A stretch of DNA of 64,000 nucleotides from Paucibacter sediminis (GTDB lineage: Bacteria; Pseudomonadota; Gammaproteobacteria; Burkholderiales; Burkholderiaceae_C). Positions 27,631 to 36,082 of the stretch are shown here, piece after piece. Under the pieces are notes generated by a model. That model was not told where the DNA came from. It worked only from the letters and a program-made list of their open reading frames with translations, and ran no database searches. Within the stretch, counting starts at the first letter, position 1; each line of letters begins with the position of its first letter. Position numbers and translations under genes: made by a program. Location: positions 1,220,001 through 1,284,000 of the forward strand of contig NZ_CP116346.1 of NCBI RefSeq assembly GCF_030254645.1, read 5' to 3'.

Positions 27631-28071
27631 TTACCAGCTCACCAGATCGGCGTCTTCGCCCTCACCGCCGGGGCGGCCGTCGCGGCCGAAGGAAAGCAGG
27701 TCGTATTCGCCATGCTCGCCCGGGGCGCGGTATTGATACTCGTTGTGCCAGGGGTCCTTGGGGACGGCCTTGCTGAGGTAGGGGCCGGCCCAGCGCGGCT
27801 CGTCGGCGGGCTTCACCACCAGGGCCTGCAGGCCCTGCTCGGTGCTGGGGTAATGGCCCAGGTCGATGCGGTACTGGTCCAGCGATTTCTGCAACGCATC
27901 GATCTGCGCCTTGGCCGCCTTGACCTCGGACTTGCCGATCTGGCCAAAGAACTTGGGGCCCACATAGCCCGCCAGCAGGCCGATGATGACCATCACCACC
28001 AGCAGCTCCAGCAGGGTGAAGCCCCGGTGCTGGCTCTTCTTCACGTACGACAACAACGAAATCGGCGGCAT
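27631..28071 (-). CDS. gspG: Major pseudopilin GspG
   Basis: With the start at 28071 the product is 146 residues: a short basic leader (ending KKSQHRG), the cleavage/methylation motif G/FTLLELLVVMVIIG, the conserved GspG helix (KSEVKAAKAQIDALQKSLDQYR), the YPSTEQGLQAL motif and the C-terminal calcium-binding region (KDPWHNEYQYRAPGEHGEYDLLSFGRDGRP in outline). This is the best-preserved GspG of the four pseudopilins here and the first gene of the operon; an upstream ATG-like extension to 28131 is unlikely. Confidence 0.93.
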   Translation of the reverse strand: MPPISLLSYVKKSQHRGFTLLELLVVMVIIGLLAGYVGPKFFGQIGKSEVKAAKAQIDALQKSLDQYRIDLGHYPSTEQGLQALVVKPADEPRWAGPYLSKAVPKDPWHNEYQYRAPGEHGEYDLLSFGRDGRPGGEGEDADLVSW

Positions 28072-28230
28072 GGTCAGCTCGGCATCCCTATGGTTTCTTC
28101 TCAGCGCTGAGCCCAGTCTACAGACCCTCACCAGCGTTCACTCGGCCCGGCACTATGGCATCGGGCGCATGACACATCAATCGGGGCATCACCGGGCCCT
28201 CATGTGCGGGTCAGCGGGTGGAAACCCTAG

Positions 28231-28277
28231 CGACAAAAAAGAAACCCGCAAGCGGCCCGGGCGGGCCCTCTTGCGGG
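28231..28277 (-). terminator. Rho-independent terminator of the 28313-28786 gene
   Basis: On the minus strand, an 8-bp stem CCCGCAAG/CTTGCGGG (28245-28252 with 28270-28277), itself enclosing a GC-rich hairpin, is followed by TTTCTTTTTTG. It separates the small exported protein gene from gspG. Confidence 0.88.
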
Positions 28278-28312
28278 CGGGCTGCGGGCCCACGGGGCCC
28301 GCCGCGCTGGCA

Positions 28313-28786
28313 TCACATCCAGTGGTCGAATTCCTGCAGCGCGCGGATGCGGCGCTCGGTGGCCAGGAAACGTGCGGCGCCGGCCTGGCCGATGGCCTTG
28401 ACGATGCGCGGGTGGTACTTGCGGTAGACCTTGAACTCGGCGTCTTCCACGGCCAGGTACTCCTTGACGAAGTACTTGGACTGGGCGTCGGTGGGCTTGT
28501 CGCCAAAACCGATGAACTCCACCGACAGGCGGGTGGATTGGCGGCTCAGGTTGGCGAGATCGGCGGCGTAGGCGTCGTAGACCTTGGCAAAGGCCTTGGC
28601 CTGGGCTTCGTCCAGCGCCAGCGACTTCAGCACATAGGCCTTGCGGTCGGTGCGCAGTTGCTCGCGCACGGTCTGCACGGCGGCGGCATCCGGGCCCGTC
28701 GGGCCGGCGGCCATGGCGGGGGCCAGCAGGCCCATGCTGAGGGTCAGGGCGAGGCCAGCGGACAGCGCGGCAAATTTGTTCTTCAT
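28313..28786 (-). CDS. Small exported alpha-helical protein, unknown function
   Basis: The ATG at 28786 is preceded by AAGGAG with 8-base spacing and opens a good signal peptide (MKNKFAALSAGLALTLSMG, cleavage after AMA). The mature part of about 130 residues is helical and charged (VREQLRTDRKAYVLKSLALDEAQAKAF; SKYFVKEYLAVEDAEFKVYRKYH), without cysteines, and ends in FDHWM. The helical, periplasmic character is like Spy/CpxP-type or LTXXQ proteins but no defining motif is present. It has its own strong terminator and is likely abundant. Confidence 0.72.
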   Translation of the reverse strand: MKNKFAALSAGLALTLSMGLLAPAMAAGPTGPDAAAVQTVREQLRTDRKAYVLKSLALDEAQAKAFAKVYDAYAADLANLSRQSTRLSVEFIGFGDKPTDAQSKYFVKEYLAVEDAEFKVYRKYHPRIVKAIGQAGAARFLATERRIRALQEFDHWM

Positions 28787-28989
28787 AGGGGTAGCTCCTT
28801 GAGATTCTTCCTCGCGCGGCCGGAAAGATGGACGGACGGACCGCGCAATTCGGGGCGATTCTAGGGTCAGGCCGCGATCGGGCAATGGGTGCTTTCACGC
28901 GCCGCCGCCATCCGGCCGGGCATGGCCTGTGGCATCCGGCCGCCCACCGCGCAGAATCGACGCACTTCATCCCCGCCCGGAGCCCCGCC

Positions 28990-29199
28990 ATGAACGCCTT
29001 GCTGACCCTGACCGGCTGGCTCATCCTGCTGGTGCTGTGCTGGCCCCTGGCCTTGCTGGCGCTGCTGTTGTGGCCCCTGGTCTGGCTGATCTCGCTGCCC
29101 TTCCGGCTGATAGGCATCGGCTTCGAGGCCGTGTTCGCCTTGATACGCGCGCTGCTGTTCCTGCCGGCACGGGTGCTGGGCGGACGGCCCAGGAACTAA
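28990..29199 (+). CDS. Small membrane protein, 69 residues
   Basis: The ATG at 28990 gives a short protein dominated by two hydrophobic stretches (LTLTGWLILLVLCWPLALLA; LWPLVWLISLPFRLIGIGFE) and a basic tail (ARVLGGRPRN). It is a small inner-membrane protein of a type often annotated only as hypothetical. It is convergent with ssb and diverges from the exported-protein gene. The upstream extension to 28828 lacks any sensible N-terminus. Confidence 0.55.
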   Translation: MNALLTLTGWLILLVLCWPLALLALLLWPLVWLISLPFRLIGIGFEAVFALIRALLFLPARVLGGRPRN

Positions 29200-29200
29200 G

Positions 29201-29239
29201 CCAAGAAAAAAGCCCAGGGCCCTGGACGGGCGCTGGGCT
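29201..29239 (-). terminator. Terminator of ssb
   Basis: On the minus strand an AGCCCAG/CTGGGCT stem (29211-29217 with 29233-29239), extended inward by GC pairs, is followed by a T run (complement of the A tract 29205-29210). It lies 25 bases past the ssb stop. Confidence 0.8.
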
Positions 29240-29264
29240 GGCTGGCCGAAGCAGGCAGACGGGG

Positions 29265-29807
29265 TCAGAACGGGATGTCGTCGTCCATGTCGTCAAAGCC
29301 GGTCGAGGGCTTGGGGGCCGGTGCCGGGCGCGGCGCCGGGGCACGGGCGGCCGGGGCGCGCGACTCGCGGGCTTCGCCGCCGCTACCCATCTCGCCACCA
29401 CGCTCGGCGCCACCGCGGGCCTGGCGGCTGTAGCCACCACCACCGCCGCCACCACCTTCGTCGCCGCCGCCCTCACGGCCGCCCAGCAGCTGCATCTGGT
29501 CGGCAATGATTTCGGTGGTGTACTGGTCCTTGCCTTCCTTGTCCTGCCACTTGCGGGTGCGCAGGCGGCCTTCCACATAGAGCGGACGGCCCTTCTTGCA
29601 GTACTCGCCGACGATCTCGGCCAGCTTGTCGTTGAAGACGACGCGGTGCCATTCGGTCTCTTCCTGGCGCTCGCCGCTCTCGCGGCTCTTCCAGGTGCGG
29701 GTGGTGGCCAGGCTGATGGTGCAGAAGGCCACGCCGCTGGGGTTGTAGCGCAACTCAGGATCGCGACCCAGGTTGCCGATGAGGATGACTTTGTTGACCG
29801 AGGCCAT
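29265..29807 (-). CDS. ssb: Single-stranded DNA-binding protein
   Basis: A 180-residue SSB: N-terminal OB fold ([20 protein letters not shown] to about residue 110), a Gly/Arg/Pro/Ala-rich flexible linker, and the acidic interaction tail DDMDDDIPF. All are typical of the bacterial homotetrameric SSB. It binds ssDNA at forks and recruits repair enzymes through the tail. It is convergent with the small membrane protein gene. Confidence 0.97.
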   Translation of the reverse strand: MASVNKVILIGNLGRDPELRYNPSGVAFCTISLATTRTWKSRESGERQEETEWHRVVFNDKLAEIVGEYCKKGRPLYVEGRLRTRKWQDKEGKDQYTTEIIADQMQLLGGREGGGDEGGGGGGGGYSRQARGGAERGGEMGSGGEARESRAPAARAPAPRPAPAPKPSTGFDDMDDDIPF

Positions 29808-29840
29808 GATGAATGCGCTCCGCTGGCGAGAAAGGGCAGA

Positions 29841-30845
29841 TTATGCCGCCCCGAGCCGCCGCGCCATACCGGCGGACTGCCACAGGCCGCCATCGCGCCC
29901 GGCGATCAGGGCATCGACCTCGGGCGTCTGCGCCAGCCAGCGGCGCCCGGCCTCGGCGCCCGCCACCATGATGGCGGCACCCAGGCCGTTGATCGCTTCC
30001 AGGCGCCGCGCCACCAGCACCACGCCATGCGGGCCCTGGCTGGGCTGGCCGCTCTGCGGATCGAGGATGTGGTGATAGCGGCGGCCGGCGCGCTCGAAGC
30101 AGCGCTCGTAATCGCCCGAGGCGGCCACCCAACCCTCGCTGAGGGCCAGCGTGCCCAGCAGCTGCGCCGGCGCGCGCGGGTCGCGCAGGCCGATGCGCCA
30201 ATCGCGCCCCTGCAGCTGGCCCCGCACCAGCACATCGCCGCCGCCATTGAGCATGGCGTGCTCGATGCCATGTCGACGCAGGGTCTGCATGCCGGCCGCC
30301 AGGATGGGCAGCTTGGCGATGCCGCCCAGGTCCAGGCGCATGCCGGGGCGGCGCAGGCGCGCCGTCATGGCGCGCTCGTCCAGCAGCAGGTCGCGGTGGT
30401 CCACCAGGGGCAGCTCGCGCGCCAGTTGCGCGGGCGTGGGCATGGCGGGCCGGGCCGGGTCGAAGTTCCATTCGGCGAGCGCGCCGATGGTGGGGTCGAA
30501 GGCACCGCCGCTGCGCCGCGCCATCGCCTTGGCCATCTGCAGCACCGCGAACATCTCGGCCGGCACCGCCACCTCGTCTTGGCCGGCAGCGCGCTGCAGC
30601 GCCGCCACCAGGCTGGCCGCGCGGTAGCGGCTCATCATGCCGGCCAGGCGCTCCATCTCGGCAAAAGCGGCCTGCAGGGCCAACCGGCGCTGCTCGGCAT
30701 CCGCCGCCTGCACGGTGATGTCCAGCTGCGTGCCCATCAGCGGCCGCGAGGCGCGCTGCACCTGCGGGTCGGCCAGGGCCGGGCGCAGATAGAGCGCGGT
30801 GGCCAGCAACGGCAGGGCGGCGCCAAACGCACGTCGGCTCAGCAT
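29841..30845 (-). CDS. nosX: FAD:protein FMN transferase, ApbE family (NosX-like)
   Basis: The ATG at 30845 opens a 334-residue exported ApbE protein (signal MLSRRAFGAALPLLATALYL...ALA). Family motifs are present: RPLMGTQLDITV, an FDPTIGAL stretch, MLNGGGDVLVRG, and the metal/FAD site HHILDPQSGQP. ApbE proteins attach FMN to a Thr in S/TGAT sites, and NosR downstream has such a site (SGAT). Its position divergent from nosZ, next to a cytochrome c gene, supports a NosX role, i.e. flavinylation of NosR. The name nosX is inference from context. Confidence 0.85.
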   Translation of the reverse strand: MLSRRAFGAALPLLATALYLRPALADPQVQRASRPLMGTQLDITVQAADAEQRRLALQAAFAEMERLAGMMSRYRAASLVAALQRAAGQDEVAVPAEMFAVLQMAKAMARRSGGAFDPTIGALAEWNFDPARPAMPTPAQLARELPLVDHRDLLLDERAMTARLRRPGMRLDLGGIAKLPILAAGMQTLRRHGIEHAMLNGGGDVLVRGQLQGRDWRIGLRDPRAPAQLLGTLALSEGWVAASGDYERCFERAGRRYHHILDPQSGQPSQGPHGVVLVARRLEAINGLGAAIMVAGAEAGRRWLAQTPEVDALIAGRDGGLWQSAGMARRLGAA

Positions 30846-30862
30846 CGTTGAAGCCTGCCCGT

Positions 30863-31270
30863 TCAGCGCGACTGCGCCACCATGTAGTCGACGGCCGCCT
30901 TGACTTCCTCGTCCTTCAGCGCCGCGCCACCGCCGCGTGCCGGCATCATGCCCTTGGCGCCGGTGAAGCCCTCCAGCGCATGCTTGTAAAGCGTTTCCTC
31001 GCCCTGGGCGATGCGCGGGCCCCAGTCGGCCTTGTCGCCGGGCTTGGGGGCGCCGGCCACGCCGGCCGCATGGCACATCGCGCAGACCTTGCCGAAGGTG
31101 GATTTGCCAACCGCGTTCTCGGCCGGGGCCGCTGCCACCGAGGCGGCGGCCGTGGGCGCGGCAGGCGCAGCCGTGGGAGCCGCTGACTCTTGCTGCTTGC
31201 CGCAGGCGGCGAGGCCGGCCAGGGCGAGGGCCATCACGGCGGTTCTGAAAACAAAGCTCTTCTTGCTCAT
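30863..31270 (-). CDS. c-type cytochrome, lipoprotein, c5-like
   Basis: The ATG at 31270 has GGAGG at 9-base spacing (an ATG three codons upstream would have none). The 135-residue protein has a lipobox (LAAC at Cys23), an Ala/Pro linker, one haem site C63AMC66H67, and a likely axial Met in the GAKGMMPARGG region. Monohaem c5-like lipoproteins act as periplasmic electron carriers. It leads the apbE gene by 17 bases and diverges from nosZ, so it could feed electrons to N2O reductase. That role is inferred from position. Confidence 0.85.
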   Translation of the reverse strand: MSKKSFVFRTAVMALALAGLAACGKQQESAAPTAAPAAPTAAASVAAAPAENAVGKSTFGKVCAMCHAAGVAGAPKPGDKADWGPRIAQGEETLYKHALEGFTGAKGMMPARGGGAALKDEEVKAAVDYMVAQSR

Positions 31271-31391
31271 CGCACTCATCCTCCCAGCGGGCAGGTTCCA
31301 CATCGAAACAGGCGCGATTCTGATCAGTCCGGGCGCGCGGCGCCAGTGATTTGTTATATCCAAGATACAGATTCTGCGCTTATCTGCTTTT

Positions 31392-31407
31392 CTTGAACTG
31401 GTTCAAG
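31392..31407. promoter_or_regulatory. Perfect 16-bp dyad between cyt c/apbE and nosZ, FNR/Dnr-like site
   Basis: CTTGAACTGGTTCAAG is an exact inverted repeat; its core TTGAA-N4-TTCAA has the same spacing as the FNR/Anr/Dnr consensus TTGAT-N4-ATCAA with one position changed in each half. Its centre is 68 bases before the nosZ ATG and 129 before the cytochrome ATG. On the minus side TATCTT and TATAAC stretches (about 31353-31367) could be -10 elements. The match to FNR-type sites is inference. Confidence 0.6.
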
Positions 31408-31467
31408 GTGCGAGCGAGGGCTTGTGAAGACGATGCGCTGGACTTTTCGACCCTACAAGGCCAGCAC

Positions 31468-33405
31468 ATGAAAGACGAACAAACCACCGTTTCCAACGAG
31501 CAGCCCGCCATCCTGGGCCGCCGCCGCTTCATCAACACCGCGGCCCTCACCGGCCTGACCCTGGGCGTTGCCGCCTGTGCCGACAAGAAGGGCGACGCCG
31601 CCCCGGCCGCGGCCAGCGGCCCCGCCACCACCGCCCAGCATGGCGCCGGCGGTGCCAACGCCACCCACCTGAAGCCGGGCGAGCTGGACAGCTACTACGG
31701 CCTGTGGAGCGGCGGCCATACCGGCGACGTGCGCGTGCTGGGCCTGCCCTCGGGCCGCGAGCTGCTGCGCATTCCCTGCTTCAACCCCGACGCCCTGGTG
31801 GGCTGGGGCATCACCAACGAATCCAAGAAGGTGATGGGCACCAAGGCCGACGGCAGCCTGCGCTACACCGTGGCCGACACCCACCACGTGCACGCCTCCT
31901 ACAAGGACGGCAACTACGACGGCCGCTACGCCTGGGTGAACGACAAGATCAACAGCCGCATCGCGCGCATCCGGCTCGACTACTTCGTCTGCGACAAGAT
32001 CACCGAGCTGCCCAATGTGCAGGGCTTCCACGGCATCTTCCCGGACAAGGCCGACCCGGTCGATCCGAAGATCAACTACACCACGCGCGTGTTCTGCGGC
32101 GCGGAGTTCTCCATCCCCCTGCCCAACACGGTGGGCACCGAGGACGGCACGAAGTACCACTCGCTGTTCACCTGCGTGGACGCCGAGAGCATGGACGTGC
32201 GCTGGCAGGTGCTGATTGACGGCAACTGCGACCTCACCGCCACCTCGTACGACGGCAAGCTCGCCGCCACCAACCAGTACAACACCGAGATGGGTGTGAA
32301 GTACGAGGACATGATGTCGGCCGAACGCGACGCCTGCCTGTTCTTCAACATCGCCCGCATCGAGGAGGCCGTCAAGGCCGGCAAGTTCAAGACCTATGGC
32401 GACTCCAAGGTGCCGGTGGTGGACGGCCGCCTGGAATCCAACAAGGATCCCAAGACCGCGCTGACCGCCTATGTGAGCGTCCCCAAGAACCCGCACGGCG
32501 TGAACGCCAGCCCCGACACCAAGTACTTCATCTGCGCCGGCAAGCTCTCGCCCACCGCCACGGTGATCGAACTGGCCAAGGTGCTGGACTACTTCGACGG
32601 CAAGCTGGAATCGCCCGACAAGGCCATCGTCGCCGAGGTCGAGCTGGGCCTGGGCCCCTTGCACACCGCCTTCGACGGCCGCGGCAATGCCTTCACCACG
32701 CTGTTCCTGGACAGCCAGGTGGTGAAGTGGAACGTCGAGGCCGCGATCAAGTTCCACGCCGGCGACAAGAGCGCCAAGTACGTGGTGGACCGCATCGACG
32801 TGCAGTACCAGCCGGGCCACCTGAACGCCAGCCAGTCCGAGACGCGCGCCGCCGACGGCAAGTACCTGGCGGTGGGCTGCAAGTTCTCCAAGGACCGCTT
32901 CCTGCCCGTCGGCCCGCTGCACGCCGAGAACGAGCAGCTGATCGACATCTCGGGCGAGAAGATGGTGCTGCTGGCCGACCACCCGGTGCGCGGCGAACCG
33001 CATGACTTCATCATCTTCAAGCGCGATCTGGTCAAGCCCAAGCAGGTCTACGCGCTGGAGGACTTCCCGCTGGCGGTGAAGGACCCGAAGGAATCGGGCG
33101 TGACGCGCAATGGCAAGAAGGTCACCGTCAAGCTGACCTCGCAGGCCCCGGCCTTCAGCATGCGCGAGTTCAAGCTCAAGAAGGGCGACGAGGTCACGCT
33201 GATCCTCACCAACCTCGACAAGGTGGAGGATCTGACGCACGGCTTCGCCATCCCCAAGTACAACGTCAACTTCATCGTCAACCCGCTGGAGACGGCCTCG
33301 GTCACCTTCGTGGCCGACAAGCCGGGCGTGTTCTGGTGCTACTGCACCCACTTCTGCCACGCGCTGCACCTCGAGATGCGCACGCGCATGATCGTCGAGG
33401 CTTGA
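31468..33405 (+). CDS. nosZ: Nitrous-oxide reductase
   Basis: With the ATG at 31468 the protein has 645 residues. Its N-terminus contains a twin-arginine signal (GRRRFINTAALTGLTLG), so it is Tat-exported, clade I style. CuZ histidine motif ADTHHVH, and the CuA binding loop C626-x3-C630-x3-H634-x2-M637 near the C-terminus are intact. NosZ reduces N2O to N2 in the periplasm. The order nosZ-nosR-nosD-F-Y-L puts the reductase before nosR, unlike the nosRZ order of Pseudomonas stutzeri. The upstream codons to 31351 have no plausible start role. Confidence 0.98.
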   Translation: MKDEQTTVSNEQPAILGRRRFINTAALTGLTLGVAACADKKGDAAPAAASGPATTAQHGAGGANATHLKPGELDSYYGLWSGGHTGDVRVLGLPSGRELLRIPCFNPDALVGWGITNESKKVMGTKADGSLRYTVADTHHVHASYKDGNYDGRYAWVNDKINSRIARIRLDYFVCDKITELPNVQGFHGIFPDKADPVDPKINYTTRVFCGAEFSIPLPNTVGTEDGTKYHSLFTCVDAESMDVRWQVLIDGNCDLTATSYDGKLAATNQYNTEMGVKYEDMMSAERDACLFFNIARIEEAVKAGKFKTYGDSKVPVVDGRLESNKDPKTALTAYVSVPKNPHGVNASPDTKYFICAGKLSPTATVIELAKVLDYFDGKLESPDKAIVAEVELGLGPLHTAFDGRGNAFTTLFLDSQVVKWNVEAAIKFHAGDKSAKYVVDRIDVQYQPGHLNASQSETRAADGKYLAVGCKFSKDRFLPVGPLHAENEQLIDISGEKMVLLADHPVRGEPHDFIIFKRDLVKPKQVYALEDFPLAVKDPKESGVTRNGKKVTVKLTSQAPAFSMREFKLKKGDEVTLILTNLDKVEDLTHGFAIPKYNVNFIVNPLETASVTFVADKPGVFWCYCTHFCHALHLEMRTRMIVEA

Positions 33406-33469
33406 ACGAGTAGATGAGGAAGGCAGGGTCGCGGGTCTCGAGCCCCGCGGCCCCGCAGGGACAAGAACA

Positions 33470-36082
33470 ATGCCGGTGTTACGACTTTTCGCGGCCTTCG
33501 TGGCCGCGCTTTTTCTTGCGGCGCTGCCCTTGCAGGCCGGCGCCCAGGCCTATGAGGCGCACCTGAGCCCCGAGCTGGCCACCGCCGCCGATCTGTGCGC
33601 GCTGGTGCCCTGCCGCGAGGTCTTCCCCGGCGCCACCGGCTTCTCGCCGCGCATGGGCCAGCCGCCCTATGTGGAGGCCTATGGCGAGGCCGATCCGCAG
33701 CAGCCCGGCAAGCGCAAGCTGCTGGGCTATGTGATGCTGTCCACCGACATCACAGACACCCCCGCCTATTCCGGCAAGCCGGTGGTGACGCTGATCGGCA
33801 TGGACGTGAAGGGTCGCTATGTGGGCGTGAAGGTGCTCAAGCATTCCGAGCCCATCCTGCTGCTGGGCATCCCCGAGCAGGCCCTGATCAATTTCAACAA
33901 GCAGTACCTGGGCAAGTCGGTCACCGACCTGATCGAGGTAGGCCCTTCGCGCCCCGAGGAGAACGTGCTGGGCGTGGACGCGATCTCGGGCGCCACCGTC
34001 ACCGTGGTGGCGCAGAACCAGGTGATGCAGCTCTCCGGCAGCGCGGTGGCGCGCCAGGTGGGCATCATTGCCCCCACGAAACGCGACGCGGCGCGCTATG
34101 CGGCGAGCGGCAGGAACAACTACAGCTGGGCCGAGCTGGTGCAGCTGGGCGCCGTGCAGCAGCTGCGCGTCAAGCCCGAGCAGGTCGGGCTGGAGCGCGG
34201 CGCCGAGCCCTTCATCGAACTCTGGTTCGGCGACCTGAACCACCCCGAGCTGGGCGCCAGCCTGCTGGGCGAGCGCGGCTTCGCGAATCTGCGCAGCCGC
34301 CTGAAAGAGGGCGACCATGCCTTCTTCGTGATCCGCAGCGCCGGCGCCGAATCCTTCAAGGGCTCGGGCTTTGTGCGCGGCGGCATCTACGACCGCGTGC
34401 AGCTCAAGCAGGGCGCCGATGCCTTCACCTTCCGCGACCTCGACTACCTGAATCTCTACGGCATCGAGGCCGCCGGTGCGCCGGGCTACAGCGAATCGGC
34501 CATCTTCATCGTGCGCGCCGGGGCCTTCTCGGCCGCCTATCCCTGGAAGCTGGCCTTCCTGGGCAACCGCGTGGACCGCGCCACCGGCCACCGCAGCTTC
34601 GCGGTGTTCGAGTCCAAGTACTGGCTGCCGGCGGCGCTGCTGGAGGGCGGCCGCCCGGTGGTGCAGGAGCCCGACGCACCCTGGGTGCGCATCTGGAAGA
34701 CGCGCGCGCTGGAGATCGGCCTCTTCATCGCCCTGCTGCTGGGCGTGAGCATCGTCTACGCGCTGCGCGAGCGCCTCACGCGCGCGTCCACGCACAAGAA
34801 CAAATGGCCGGTGAACGCCTTCAAGTACAGCGCCTGGGCGCTGTCGATCGCCTTCGTCGGCTTTGGCGTGATGGCCCAGCCCTCCATCACCCAGGTGCTG
34901 ACCTGGTTCCATGCCCTGCTGTTCCAGTGGACCTGGTCGCTGTTCCTCTCCGACCCCTTCGTCTTCATCTTCTGGATCTTCATCATCGTCACCGTGTTCC
35001 TGTTCGGACGCGGCCTGTTCTGCGGCTGGATGTGCCCCTTCGGTTCGCTCTCCGAGGCGATCTACAAGTTCGGCCGCAAGCTCGGCATGAAGCGCTGGCA
35101 GACCCAGCTGCCGCAGCCCCTGCACGACAAGCTCAAGTGGCTGAAGTACGGCATCTTCTTCGGCCTGCTGGCGGTCTCGATGTTCTCGATGACGCAGGCC
35201 GAGATGCTGGCCGAGGTGGAGCCCTTCAAGACCACCTTCCTGGTCGGCATCACCCACCGCGCCTGGCCCTACGGCCTATTCGTGGCCCTGCTGCTGGGCA
35301 TCTCGCTCTTCATCGAGCGGCCCTATTGCAAATACATCTGCCCGCTCGGCGCGGCCCTGGCCATGCCCAGCACCTTCCGCTGGTTCGGCCTGCGGCGCAA
35401 GCAGGACTGCAACAGCTGCAAGGCCTGCGCCGTGGGCTGCGGCGCCCAGGCCATCGACGCGGCCGGCCGCATCGACCACCGCGAATGCCTGCATTGCCTG
35501 GACTGCATGGTGCTCTACACCGACACCCACGGCTGCCCGCCGCTGGCCAAGGAGCGCAAGCGGCGCGAGCGCGACGGCCTCTTGATCACCCCCATCGGCC
35601 AGGACGGCTACTTCATCCCGATCCAGCCGGTGGCCATGTCCGAAAAAGTGGCCAATGGTCCGGACCCGCGCATGCCCACCGACCCGGCCGCGCCCTATCA
35701 CCGGGCCGGCGAGTCGCGCCTGACCTGGCTGCTGATGGAGCTGCGCGACCACCTCTTCCCCTGGAGCCGCGCGGGCTGGCGTTCGCAACGCGCGCTGCAG
35801 ATCGCCGGCTTCTCGCTGGCCGTGGCGGCCAGCCTGGCCTGGCTGCTGGCCGCCAGCGGCCGGCTCTCCTCGGCCGCCATCATCGGCTGGTGGTTTGGCT
35901 GGAGCGTCTACGAGGTGCTGATACGCATGAGCGGCCGCCGCTATGTGAAGGACGGCCCCTGGTGGCGCGCCAACTACCGCGTGGCCGGCTGGATGGACAT
36001 GGCGAGCTATGTGGGTTTCAAGAACCTGCTGATCGGTGCCACCCTGTTCCTGACGCTGAAGTCGCTGGGGATGCTGGGATGA
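33470..36082 (+). CDS. nosR: NosR, membrane flavoprotein/iron-sulfur electron donor for N2O reductase
   Basis: An 870-residue protein, longer than most NosR. Signal peptide, FMN-binding domain with flavinylation site SGAT (Thr176, DAISGAT), several membrane helices (from about 420), two CxxxCP motifs (C518GWMC522P, C620KYIC624P), a 4Fe-4S motif starting at C647 (CxxCxxCxxxC) and a second starting at C673 (CxxCxxC then C689P). A further pair of hydrophobic segments at the C-terminus accounts for the extra length. NosR is needed for electron supply to NosZ and nos expression. The FMN would be attached by the divergent ApbE protein. Confidence 0.95.
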   Translation: MPVLRLFAAFVAALFLAALPLQAGAQAYEAHLSPELATAADLCALVPCREVFPGATGFSPRMGQPPYVEAYGEADPQQPGKRKLLGYVMLSTDITDTPAYSGKPVVTLIGMDVKGRYVGVKVLKHSEPILLLGIPEQALINFNKQYLGKSVTDLIEVGPSRPEENVLGVDAISGATVTVVAQNQVMQLSGSAVARQVGIIAPTKRDAARYAASGRNNYSWAELVQLGAVQQLRVKPEQVGLERGAEPFIELWFGDLNHPELGASLLGERGFANLRSRLKEGDHAFFVIRSAGAESFKGSGFVRGGIYDRVQLKQGADAFTFRDLDYLNLYGIEAAGAPGYSESAIFIVRAGAFSAAYPWKLAFLGNRVDRATGHRSFAVFESKYWLPAALLEGGRPVVQEPDAPWVRIWKTRALEIGLFIALLLGVSIVYALRERLTRASTHKNKWPVNAFKYSAWALSIAFVGFGVMAQPSITQVLTWFHALLFQWTWSLFLSDPFVFIFWIFIIVTVFLFGRGLFCGWMCPFGSLSEAIYKFGRKLGMKRWQTQLPQPLHDKLKWLKYGIFFGLLAVSMFSMTQAEMLAEVEPFKTTFLVGITHRAWPYGLFVALLLGISLFIERPYCKYICPLGAALAMPSTFRWFGLRRKQDCNSCKACAVGCGAQAIDAAGRIDHRECLHCLDCMVLYTDTHGCPPLAKERKRRERDGLLITPIGQDGYFIPIQPVAMSEKVANGPDPRMPTDPAAPYHRAGESRLTWLLMELRDHLFPWSRAGWRSQRALQIAGFSLAVAASLAWLLAASGRLSSAAIIGWWFGWSVYEVLIRMSGRRYVKDGPWWRANYRVAGWMDMASYVGFKNLLIGATLFLTLKSLGMLG

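Noticed and set aside
31453-33369. Long minus-strand frame opposite nosZ
   Set aside because: Composition (Val, Gly, His, Ala) is that of a frame shadow; nosZ on the other strand has all copper ligands.
33595-36078. Plus-strand frame running through nosR into nosD
   Set aside because: Only the part from 36079 (nosD) has a signal peptide and family motifs; the rest is an Arg/Ala/Pro-rich shadow of nosR.
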